Shown here one piece after another: positions 1 through 6,295 of a stretch of DNA of 12,592 nucleotides. Source of the DNA: Coemansia sp. RSA 1804 (taxonomy: Eukaryota > Kickxellomycota > Kickxellomycetes > Kickxellales > Kickxellaceae); NCBI GenBank assembly GCA_027578815.1, contig JANBTH010000694.1:1-12592 (forward strand), in the 5' to 3' direction. Under the pieces are notes generated by a model. The model did not search any database. It saw only the letters and a program-made list of their open reading frames with translations, and was not told the origin of the DNA. The position numbers were made by a program, and so were the translations under genes. Each line of letters begins with the position of its first letter. Position 1 is the stretch's first letter.

Positions 1-228
1 ACCACGCCGCTGATGCGCGATCTGTCGCCCCGCCACGCCCCGATCCCTGCGGCTGATCCGCTTAATCTCCAGCGATCTCCTCAATCTCAACCTCAGCCTC
101 ACCTTCCTTCTTCTCCTCCTCCTCCTCCAGTTGCTCTCCGCTTGCCCGTGCGCGCCATGCGCTTGCCTGCCGGGAGCGAGGCCGTCTGGCTGGCTGGCAG
201 ACGGAGGCAACTGTCGCCCGAGTCCTGA
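1..228 (+). CDS. Possible 3' end of a Pro/Gln-rich protein gene (partial, 5' end outside window)
   Basis: Reading frame 1 is open from the window edge to a TGA at 226-228, giving about 75 residues. The segment is rich in Pro, Ser, Gln and Leu, with a run of five prolines, and ends in a basic stretch (GRRRQLSPES). An AATAAA lies about 110 bases after the stop, and the next gene is on the opposite strand, so a convergent gene pair makes sense. No domain is recognisable. Two alternatives compete. Frame 3 would end earlier, at a TGA near 54. On the minus strand, a Glu/Lys-rich frame stopping near 78 reads like an acidic protein tail, but it has no start or promoter and would need upstream exons running through the MRNIP-like gene. 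The plus-strand call is an inference from layout; the frame itself is uncertain. Confidence 0.35.
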   Translation, partial: TTPLMRDLSPRHAPIPAADPLNLQRSPQSQPQPHLPSSPPPPPVALRLPVRAMRLPAGSEAVWLAGRRRQLSPES

Positions 229-303
229 CTTTTTTTTTTTTTTCTTCTTATCCCCTTTGTCTCGCTCCGTCTTATATTTGCAGGGGAGATGTTTCCTCTC
301 GTT

Positions 304-309
304 TTTATT
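304..309 (-). promoter_or_regulatory. Polyadenylation signal AATAAA for the MRNIP-like gene
   Basis: The plus strand reads TTTATT, so the minus strand has AATAAA about 48 bases past the stop codon of the gene at 357-1139. Together with the plus-strand signal at 335-340, it makes the two convergent 3' ends overlap by a few tens of bases. Confidence 0.4.
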
Positions 310-334
310 GATAGCTGCTAATTCCTATATGCAA

Positions 335-340
335 AATAAA
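335..340 (+). promoter_or_regulatory. Polyadenylation signal AATAAA for the plus-strand gene at 1-228
   Basis: Perfect AATAAA hexamer about 107 bases after the proposed stop at 228. It supports a transcript arriving from the left edge on the plus strand. The hexamer is common by chance in AT-rich DNA. Confidence 0.35.
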
Positions 341-356
341 CATTTTCTCCTGCTAC

Positions 357-1139
357 CTACGCTTCTGCGTCGCTGTGGTCGGACGGTTCTGACCCATCGT
401 CTGCGAATTGCATCCATCTGGATGATGACGACACTCCTCCTTCCTCAGAGACTGACGCTGCCTTAGTCGCGGCTGGCCGAATACCAGACGCGTGTGTCGG
501 GGTTGCTGCTACGGCTACTCTGCTTACCGGTTCTTCTTGTATCTTTGTGCCAGAATCCAGCACTGCCCCTGTGTACGGCGAGTACCGTTGCTTCGTCAGC
601 GATGCTGCCTGTGCCTTATTCGCTGCCACCACGCGGGCTCTTGGCGCTGGCTTTTCTTTCGGTTGCTGTGGCTGTGGTTGCGCTCTGCGCTTCCGCGTCG
701 TTTCGGCGCTTCCAACTACTATTCGGTTGTACCTGTCCTGCTGCGCCGCGTCCCCTTCTCCCTCCGCTTCTTCCTGCTCCACTTGTTCCGGCTCGAATTG
801 CGCCCATTTCGACTTTTCCTCCACACCTGGTGCCGATGCCAATAACACCAATGGTTCCTTGCTACCGTATTCCACTCGTTCCCGCTCTACTGTCCGTTCG
901 TCTTGTCGCTTTCTCCTAAGCTCCTCCGCCCTCTCTGCCTGCTCCCTTCCCTTCCTCATATTCAGCTCCATCACCACCTGTCTGCACTCCCTGGGCACCG
1001 TCGATTCAAAGTACACCTGCCGGACGCTCTGGCCCAGCCCGCACACCACGCACTTCCATTTGCTCGCCTTCTTCTGCTGCTGGCTTTGGAACTTTGTGCA
1101 CTGCTCGTTGGCGCACCGCAGCACCTTGTAGTTCGGCAT
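357..1139 (-). CDS. MRN complex-interacting protein (MRNIP / UPF0544) family protein
   Basis: Intact 260-codon gene. The N-terminal 65 residues match the MRNIP domain: a four-cysteine zinc-type motif (Cys9, Cys14, Cys30, Cys33) with KWKC before the second pair, the QSVRQVYFES block, and ECRQVVMELNMRKG, which parallels the C-R-x-x-V-x-x-LN segment of human MRNIP. The middle is charged coiled-coil-like (about 65-95), followed by an acidic stretch and a basic cluster (about 148-153, possible nuclear signal). W-x-x-F motifs at 111-115 (KWAQF) and 241-245 (RWMQF) resemble the repeated Trp motifs of the family. Human MRNIP binds MRE11-RAD50-NBS1 and promotes ATM signalling and fork protection; the same role here is inferred. 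The frame extends upstream to 1184 but only from a TTG, and the first ATG gives the conserved N-terminus, so 1139 is chosen. It is convergent with the feature at 1-228. Length is somewhat below human (about 343). Confidence 0.85.
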   Translation of the reverse strand: MPNYKVLRCANEQCTKFQSQQQKKASKWKCVVCGLGQSVRQVYFESTVPRECRQVVMELNMRKGREQAERAEELRRKRQDERTVERERVEYGSKEPLVLLASAPGVEEKSKWAQFEPEQVEQEEAEGEGDAAQQDRYNRIVVGSAETTRKRRAQPQPQQPKEKPAPRARVVAANKAQAASLTKQRYSPYTGAVLDSGTKIQEEPVSRVAVAATPTHASGIRPAATKAASVSEEGGVSSSSRWMQFADDGSEPSDHSDAEA

Positions 1140-2648
1140 GCAGAAAGAGGTGTAGTTTAACGTGTATGGTGTGTGGAAAAACAAGCAGATATTACAATGT
1201 TTTGAAAAATGTCGTGTATTCCAATAGCTTTTTTTTCGACTAAATGAGGGTACGAAGGAAAGTGCATAACTACTATTTTTTATTCACTTGCTCGTCTTAT
1301 GGTTCTTCCGAATTTTATAATTTTGTGAACGAAATGAAAAAAGGGAGTGACTGTCTTTCCAGCACGCTTATTAGTCTTAACATTGGAATTCTATAGAAGT
1401 TCTTGTTTACGATTGTTCACACTCAACATTCTTCTAATAGAACCAGATCTCTTTGGTACACTACCAGTAGTTTTAGCTCTGTACCTATCAACAGCTTTTT
1501 TAGTATTTCCAACAAGCAGAGCATCCGATTTTTCATATTTTCCTGGATTGCCGCTTAACTCTGTTTCCAAGTGCTTTCTTGCTCCGGCTCGCGCAGTACT
1601 TCCTTTTCTGCTCGCGATAAGTTTTCATAAGAATTAGGGTTGTCGCTTTCTCTGGATGAAGAATAGTCTTTGACTGTAATTTCTAACCCCCTCTCTTCGA
1701 TGGGGGCCGTTTAATAGTGCCGCGTTCGGCATTACTAATTTTAAAACTGCTGTGATAAGTATATTCTGCTATCTTATCTACATAATTATTCTCTATTTAT
1801 TTTTGTGGCTTTCAATACAATCATCGTCTATTCCACGCTTTACCCGGTTCCAAAGTTCATCTCTACATGCTATATCTGCTTTTAAAAAAAGCTATGGCAA
1901 CACTCAATGCATCCTTTTCTAATTCGTAACTTGAATTTACTTCTTTGGGCGTTGGTTGGGTATTAGGTGCTTTTGCTCTGTTTAGAAACTTTGGTATGCT
2001 TATTCTTGGATAGTAATATTGTACTTTGCCAAGGTGTTAAAAATTTTGAAAAATGAACAAAGTCAAGGAAGGCGGGCTTACACAAAAATATTATGAAATT
2101 CATTTTTCCATCATACATTTACAGTGTAACACATATTTTCAAGTTTTTTCTTTTATTGGCAAATAAATAACATGCACTTTTCGAAACCAAAAATGTCAGC
2201 AACGCTTACACGTAAACTTTAACAAATAATTTTGCAAGCTAATAATACTTGCTGCTTTGGTTCAATACTACATCCTGATTAATAAGCTCTCAACTTATTA
2301 CCACGCTTATATGAACATCAAAATTTTTGCGAGAGAAGGTAGTCATATGACAAAATGATAAAACGTGCAGTTTTCTCATATTCATAATTTATTAATAAAA
2401 CGAAATTGAGGGTGTGGAATGGTCATACGACTTGAATTAACGTGTATTCAGAAATGCCCACATGTTTGAAATTTTAAGGTTTCTTATGCAATAAAGAAAA
2501 TGAAGAAGAAAAAGTTGGCACAATTATCATGATTTGTGTTTTTTGTCGCTCTAACTTTTCATTTTTTAATTTTTTCTTATTTCCTCATATTAGCTGTAAA
2601 TTTAACTTTGAAGAATAATCGTATTTTACTTTCTAACGAATATTAGAA
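1140..2648. other. 1.5 kb AT-rich spacer with no intact gene
   Basis: This separates two divergently arranged genes (MRNIP-like on minus, small membrane protein on plus), so both promoters should lie here. Bases 1391-2030 contain a frame-broken minus-strand relic, described separately. The remaining 600 bases up to 2648 are very AT-rich, with many stops in all frames. I see no RNA gene and no convincing TATA box that can be tied to either start. Confidence 0.6.
1391..2030 (-). pseudogene. Frame-broken coding relic, part resembling a retroelement RNase H
   Basis: Read on the minus strand, successive frames give long protein-like stretches joined by small frame changes. From 2030 the stretch begins GKVQYYYPRISIPKF and runs to about 1880, breaking at a T/A homopolymer run. 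Next come DELWNRVKRGIDDDC and a stretch with ESHKNKIENNYVDKIAEYT (about 1757-1870), then a Lys/Glu/Ser-rich part that crosses two more frame changes. It ends in a 78-codon open frame stopping at 1391-1393 with LLVGNTKKAVDRYRA in its middle. About 220 codons with few stops is unusual in such AT-rich DNA. The ELWNR...SHxxxxENNxVDKIA spacing resembles the end of RNase H domains in fungal LINE-type elements ((S/G)H-x4-GNE-x-AD-LA), but the 3' portion is not recognised. There is no intact start and no flanking repeats. It could also be an unknown decayed host gene. Confidence 0.35.
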
Positions 2649-2963
2649 ATGAAGCTCATTAGCGCTCTTTTGACTCTAGCCTTTGCTTTTATGCGCTTTG
2701 CCAACGCGCAACATGACTGTGGAGAGGGAAGCAGTATCTCCTCCGCCGAGCCTACAAGCATAGAAGATGCCAAGCAGTTTGGAGAGGTATTCAACAAGAG
2801 AGAGTCCCCGCTGGATAGCGACGACTTTGCAGTAGCTCTGCCCAAGACCATTTGCACCATTCTTGGCTTGCTAATCCTAGTAGTTCTGAGCGCTGTTCTC
2901 TACACCAGCCGCAACCAGGAGAAAAACAAGGGCTACGCGCTTGCCAAGGAGGAGGAAACGTGA
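2649..2963 (+). CDS. Small secretory-pathway single-pass membrane protein, unrecognised
   Basis: 104 codons from an ATG directly after a stop-rich AT-rich stretch. Residues 1-20 form a classic signal peptide (MKLISALLTLAFAF core, ANA|Q cleavage pattern). Residues 21-65 form a short Ser/Glu/Asp-rich lumenal part with one Cys and a dibasic KR at 50-51, a possible Kex2/furin-type processing site. Residues 68-86 are strongly hydrophobic (ICTILGLLILVVLSAVLY), followed by a short charged tail (SRNQEKNKGYALAKEEET). This is the topology of a type I membrane protein with the tail in the cytosol. No family is recognised, and unlike three other small proteins in the window its tail has no PPxY/LPxY motif. 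It converges on NSE1, with 152 bases between the stops. Confidence 0.75.
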   Translation: MKLISALLTLAFAFMRFANAQHDCGEGSSISSAEPTSIEDAKQFGEVFNKRESPLDSDDFAVALPKTICTILGLLILVVLSAVLYTSRNQEKNKGYALAKEEET

Positions 2964-3048
2964 GATAACAAATACTTTATTGCGGCAAATATGTTTATAT
3001 GCTTGTAGACCTTGTTTTTCTATTTCACAGATTGTAGCTTCTTTCTTT

Positions 3049-3054
3049 TTTATT
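3049..3054 (-). promoter_or_regulatory. Polyadenylation signal AATAAA for NSE1
   Basis: TTTATT on the plus strand, 62 bases past the NSE1 stop in the transcript direction. It lies in the 152-base convergent gap, so the 3' UTRs of NSE1 and the small membrane protein gene probably abut or overlap. Confidence 0.4.
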
Positions 3055-3115
3055 AATCATGGAATGGAAAATAACACACACATGCATGCATACACAGGGC
3101 TTATTAATCTGGAAA

Positions 3116-3964
3116 TTAGGAGTCGTCGCTCAAATCAACAGAACCGTCTTCCTGCACTTCTTGCTGCGTGGCGGAAACATCAATGATATTGTGAGGCACG
3201 CCGTCCTCGCCAGGACCAAACTTTAAAGCATCGGCCATCGACTGGTGGCATTTGGGACACGAGAGGCGACCAACAGACTTGAGAATCTGGTCGGCGCAAA
3301 ACGGATGGACTGATTGGTCGCAGTGAGCGCACACTGACCCACACGTGGCCATCTCGTTGCAAAGCGAGCAGAATCTCGCGTACTCGCCAAACCCATCGGT
3401 TAGATAGCTCTGCAGCTCAATCAGCGCCCGACTGCCAATCACGCATTCTCCGTGCGGACCGCTTCCCAGCCATCCGTCCCGCTTAACGCGGTTCAAAAAC
3501 TCCTGCGCCTCCTTCTTGGTTGCCAGCAGCGGCGTCCCAGCCGCGGTTGTGCTGCATGCGGCGCGGATAGCCGTGTGCAGGTCAACTGCGTAGTTTCCAT
3601 CTGCGCTGGTAAACACCAGCTCCACGAGCGCCTTAAGCACTCCCAGCTCTGTTGCGCTGTACGGCGTTGCGCTTGCAAATGGCTTGTCGGCGGTCACGTT
3701 GACCAGCGCCCATAGTCTGGCGCCCGTCTGCTGGTCCATGCAGCTGCGGAGCTGCAGCGAGAGCGGCGAAAGCGCTGTGTTTATTTCTTCCACCTCGGCT
3801 GGCAACGATGTCCGCGCTGCTGCTTCTGCTGCTTCCGCTCCCTCCTTGTATATGCGTGTTATGGCCTCGGTAAACAGCGCTTCGCTGAATAGCTGCGACG
3901 ACATGCACCACTGGATAAGCGCCTTTCTGTTGACTCCGTTCGTGGGGCTCCGAGTAGAGGTCAT
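3116..3964 (-). CDS. NSE1: Non-structural maintenance of chromosomes element 1 (Nse1), SMC5/6 complex RING-like subunit
   Basis: 282 residues, close to family length (human NSMCE1 is 266). The N-terminal and middle part has the tandem winged-helix pattern of Nse1: LIQWCMSSQLFSE near the start, GARLWALVNV at 81-90, YSATELGVLKALVELV at about 102-117, and a second wing region EAQEFLNRVKRDGWL followed by IGSRALIELQSYL (152-188). The C-terminal variant RING has Cys199, Cys202, Cys212, Cys215, His220, Cys223, Cys236 and Cys239, with the CPKC end typical of the family. The tail is acidic. In known systems Nse1 pairs with Nse3 and Nse4, supports ubiquitin-ligase activity and helps SMC5/6 in recombinational repair in the nucleus. 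The open frame continues upstream to 4168 only through AT-rich leader without an ATG start, so the ATG at 3964 is chosen. It is divergent from the oxidase gene at 4479. Confidence 0.93.
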   Translation of the reverse strand: MTSTRSPTNGVNRKALIQWCMSSQLFSEALFTEAITRIYKEGAEAAEAAARTSLPAEVEEINTALSPLSLQLRSCMDQQTGARLWALVNVTADKPFASATPYSATELGVLKALVELVFTSADGNYAVDLHTAIRAACSTTAAGTPLLATKKEAQEFLNRVKRDGWLGSGPHGECVIGSRALIELQSYLTDGFGEYARFCSLCNEMATCGSVCAHCDQSVHPFCADQILKSVGRLSCPKCHQSMADALKFGPGEDGVPHNIIDVSATQQEVQEDGSVDLSDDS

Positions 3965-4478
3965 AGTGGCTATTAGTATTACAGTTATGAGTTGATGTGG
4001 TAGCAAAGCACAGAATAAGAGAATAAGAGCTTCTATAGGCTTTACGGAGAAAAAAAAACCTCCGCCAAACGGATAATTATAATTTGCAGATATCTGTAGC
4101 TTAATTCCCCTGCCAACACTTATGGCTTTGTTATTTTCGACATCAGTGGATAGGCAGAAAATATGCAATCAGCAATCCCATGCCAATCCATTATGCGTGC
4201 TAAATATTGTGATATGTGGAGATATCGGGAAATGGAAACAAGTTCAGAAGTTGCAATTGATGCATGTTTATGGCGGATGTAGACACCCCGATATCAACTG
4301 CCGTTTTTGTATCTATTCCATTGGAATCTCTAGTACATTTGCGTTTATTCTACCAAATACGTATTTTTCTTTCTGTTCTCTCTGGTAATTTTCGTGTAAT
4401 AAAAAACATCTTTTTAAAATTTTTAGCACATCAAACAACTGTCATTAACTAATTTTTTTATTTCCATTGAAACCAGAA
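3965..4478. promoter_or_regulatory. Divergent promoter region between NSE1 and the D-amino-acid oxidase gene
   Basis: 514 AT-rich bases between two ATGs pointing away from each other, so it must hold both promoters. No TATA box stands out. Just before the oxidase ATG, an AACTAAT at about 4446-4452, a T-rich tract and a CAG at 4474-4476 resemble a fungal branch point plus 3' splice site, so the oxidase may have a 5' UTR intron. A possible donor is GGTAAT near 4385. Short open frames here lack any protein-like composition. Confidence 0.5.
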
Positions 4479-5621
4479 ATGACATATAAGCGTTCCGTGG
4501 TAGTAGTTGGCGCCGGCGTCATTGGGCTATCGTCAGCGCTCAAGCTGCAGGAATCCGGGCGATACAGCGTGACCGTGGTAGCGGAGCACACACCAAACGA
4601 AATAGCAAATGGAAAACGACCATCCGCTGACTGGGCATCACCATGGGCTGCCGCAAACTGGAGCCCATGGTCAGGCAACAGCGACCCATTGTTGCAAGAG
4701 AAGGAACTTGATACATACCGTGAGCTGACGAATATTGTAGAGAAAACCAGCCCCAATGTTATTGGAATCCAAAGAGTTCATGGCGTCTTTTATTTTGAAA
4801 ATCTGGAAGACAAAACACAAGGGCAGCAGAAGCAGCGCCCGTGGTATGCTGATGCTGTCTCGGGGTTTCATGATACTCCTGCAGAGTCGCTTCCCAATGG
4901 CGTTTCGTACGGAATAGAGTACAGTACATTTACATTCAACGTGCCAAAGTACTTGGTCTATCTGATAAACCGACTCACAGAATTGGATGTGCGTATTGTG
5001 GAGCGCCGCATAAACAATATAGGTGAAGCAGTAGAGTATGGTAACAACCTTGGCAGTGGTTTGCAAGCACCTAATACCACGAGTCCTGTTGTTGTAAACT
5101 GCACGGGACTTGGGAGCATCACGCTTGACGAGGTCACCGACAAGAATCTGTATCCGGTTCGCGGACAGACAATTGTGGTCCAAGCACCTGGTGCAAAGCG
5201 CACAATCTCCAGGACCGGCGAACTGCTTATCTACGTGATTTCACGTGGTGACGGAACTGCGGTCATTGGCGGCACCACTGAAGAGCACAGCTGGGACTCG
5301 CAGCCAAACAGCGAAACCACCGAAACCATTCTACGCCATGCGCTGAATCTGGAGCCTGCGTTGGTTCAGGAAAATAGTGGTAACTTGTCAGAGGAAGACA
5401 AGATGATTGACTTGAGAAACAGAATTATTTCTGTCAACGTTGGGTTCAGGCCAATGCGGGAGGGCGGCGTTCGCCTAGAGCGAGAGACTGTATCTTCGGA
5501 GAAGCACGGAAATCTACAAGTAGTACATTGCTATGGACACGGAGGCTTTGGCTACCAGAGCAGCCTTGCGTATGCCAAGGCGGTTGTTGATTTGGTGGAT
5601 AACGCCAGTCAAAAGCAATAA
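4479..5621 (+). CDS. D-amino-acid oxidase / D-aspartate oxidase family flavoenzyme
   Basis: 380 residues, within the usual range for the family. The Rossmann motif for FAD is GAGVIGL at 11-17. NCTGLGS (207-213) and YPVRGQT (225-231) are typical DAAO blocks. Tyr252 in LIYVISRGDG aligns with the active-site Tyr of YIIP motifs (Tyr228 pig, Tyr238 Rhodotorula). Arg324 in VGFRPMREGGVRLE corresponds to the arginine that binds the substrate carboxylate (283/285). GHGGFGYQSS (353-362) closes the FAD site. The enzyme oxidises D-amino acids to 2-oxo acids, ammonia and hydrogen peroxide. Preference for neutral D-amino acids versus D-Asp cannot be decided by eye. The C-terminus is NASQKQ, not an SKL-type peroxisomal signal, which is unusual because most fungal DAAOs are peroxisomal. 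The frame opens 12 bases earlier with TTG; the ATG at 4479 precedes the conserved beta strand and is used. No coding intron is seen. Confidence 0.93.
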   Translation: MTYKRSVVVVGAGVIGLSSALKLQESGRYSVTVVAEHTPNEIANGKRPSADWASPWAAANWSPWSGNSDPLLQEKELDTYRELTNIVEKTSPNVIGIQRVHGVFYFENLEDKTQGQQKQRPWYADAVSGFHDTPAESLPNGVSYGIEYSTFTFNVPKYLVYLINRLTELDVRIVERRINNIGEAVEYGNNLGSGLQAPNTTSPVVVNCTGLGSITLDEVTDKNLYPVRGQTIVVQAPGAKRTISRTGELLIYVISRGDGTAVIGGTTEEHSWDSQPNSETTETILRHALNLEPALVQENSGNLSEEDKMIDLRNRIISVNVGFRPMREGGVRLERETVSSEKHGNLQVVHCYGHGGFGYQSSLAYAKAVVDLVDNASQKQ

Positions 5622-5658
5622 CAAAGAATAGCTTTTATTCAAAGGTCAGCGTATCACT

Positions 5659-5684
5659 GCGGACTTGGCTCAGTTAGCGCAGAG
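5659..5684 (+). other. tRNA-like 5' fragment with an A-box-like sequence
   Basis: The bases GCGGACTTGGCTCAGTTAG (5659-5677) read like the acceptor 5' strand and D arm of a eukaryotic tRNA, most like tRNA-Phe. TGGCTCAGTTAG (5666-5677) fits the pol III A-box consensus TRGCNNAGYNNG. Downstream I find no anticodon arm, no GGTTCGANTCC B box and no matching AGTCCGC acceptor strand, so this is not an intact tRNA. A T6 run follows at about 5740. It could be a tRNA-derived relic, part of a SINE-like element, or chance. Confidence 0.3.
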
Positions 5685-6129
5685 AGGAAATACACATATA
5701 TGTAGTTGTTTGTCAAAAGCGAGGCAATCGGCGCCTAGCTTTTTTCCAAGTTGCACAGACGACGTATCATTGCAAGGCTTATCTACGCACTATCCAATGC
5801 CAGCTTATCTTTTTTAGATTTCTCAAGCAAACCAGGAGAAATACAAACAAAGCTATTTAAAAGTACATTGGATATTCGCAGGGACGAGAAAAAAAAAGAG
5901 ACAAAAGACGCGTAAAGTGCAGATTGTGGTGGCTTGTGTGTGCGATATTCCATGTTTTTCCCATGAAAAAGAAGTTGTCAATTGTTCTGCACTCAAACGG
6001 AAAGAAATAACCCAGGTTGCCACAAACTGGAGCAAGAAAAGAAAAAGCCTCCTCCAGCGATGAGGAAAAATAGATATGTAGATGTAATATAAAAAAGCGG
6101 ATGTCTGGCACCCCACTTCTAAACTCAAA

Positions 6130-6137
6130 TATAAAAG
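6130..6137 (+). promoter_or_regulatory. TATA box of the acyltransferase-like gene
   Basis: Perfect TATAAAAG, 159 bases before the ATG at 6296, followed by a TC-rich leader with several possible initiation sites. Distance and strand fit a fungal TATA promoter with a 5' UTR of roughly 100 bases or more. Confidence 0.55.
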
Positions 6138-6295
6138 CCCCAGTATACATGGAATATATAACGACATTCAGGAGCAAAACCATTTTTTCTATTCACTTTC
6201 TGTACTTTTGGTTTTTTCTTATTCTTGTCATTTTCATTTCTTGCTAATTTACTCTGCCGTTTCTTTAACTATCAGAAAGAGAAAACAGAGCACTG

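Larger units (their letters stand above)
5622..6295. other. Spacer between oxidase and acyltransferase genes: tRNA-like fragment, GATA sites, TATA box
   Basis: 674 bases holding the 3' flank of the oxidase gene and the promoter of the gene at 6296. Contents seen: a tRNA 5'-end-like segment at 5659-5684, a T6 run at about 5740-5745, two CTTATC (GATAAG on minus) sites at 5778-5783 and 5804-5809, and a TATAAAAG box at 6130-6137. The last 120 bases before the ATG are pyrimidine-rich. No open frame here looks coding. Confidence 0.6.

Noticed and set aside
547..1131. 194-codon plus-strand open frame
   Set aside because: Antisense to the MRNIP-like gene, starts at a non-ATG codon, Cys/Ser/Leu-rich composition typical of a shadow frame.
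1347..1637. 96-codon plus-strand frame rich in Leu and Phe
   Set aside because: Starts with GTG, and the opposite strand gives hydrophilic protein-like stretches that better explain the openness.
4671..5183. 170-codon minus-strand frame
   Set aside because: Antisense of the D-amino-acid oxidase, whose family motifs are unmistakable.
5659..5745. Intact tRNA gene
   Set aside because: No anticodon arm, B box or closing acceptor strand; kept only as a fragment.
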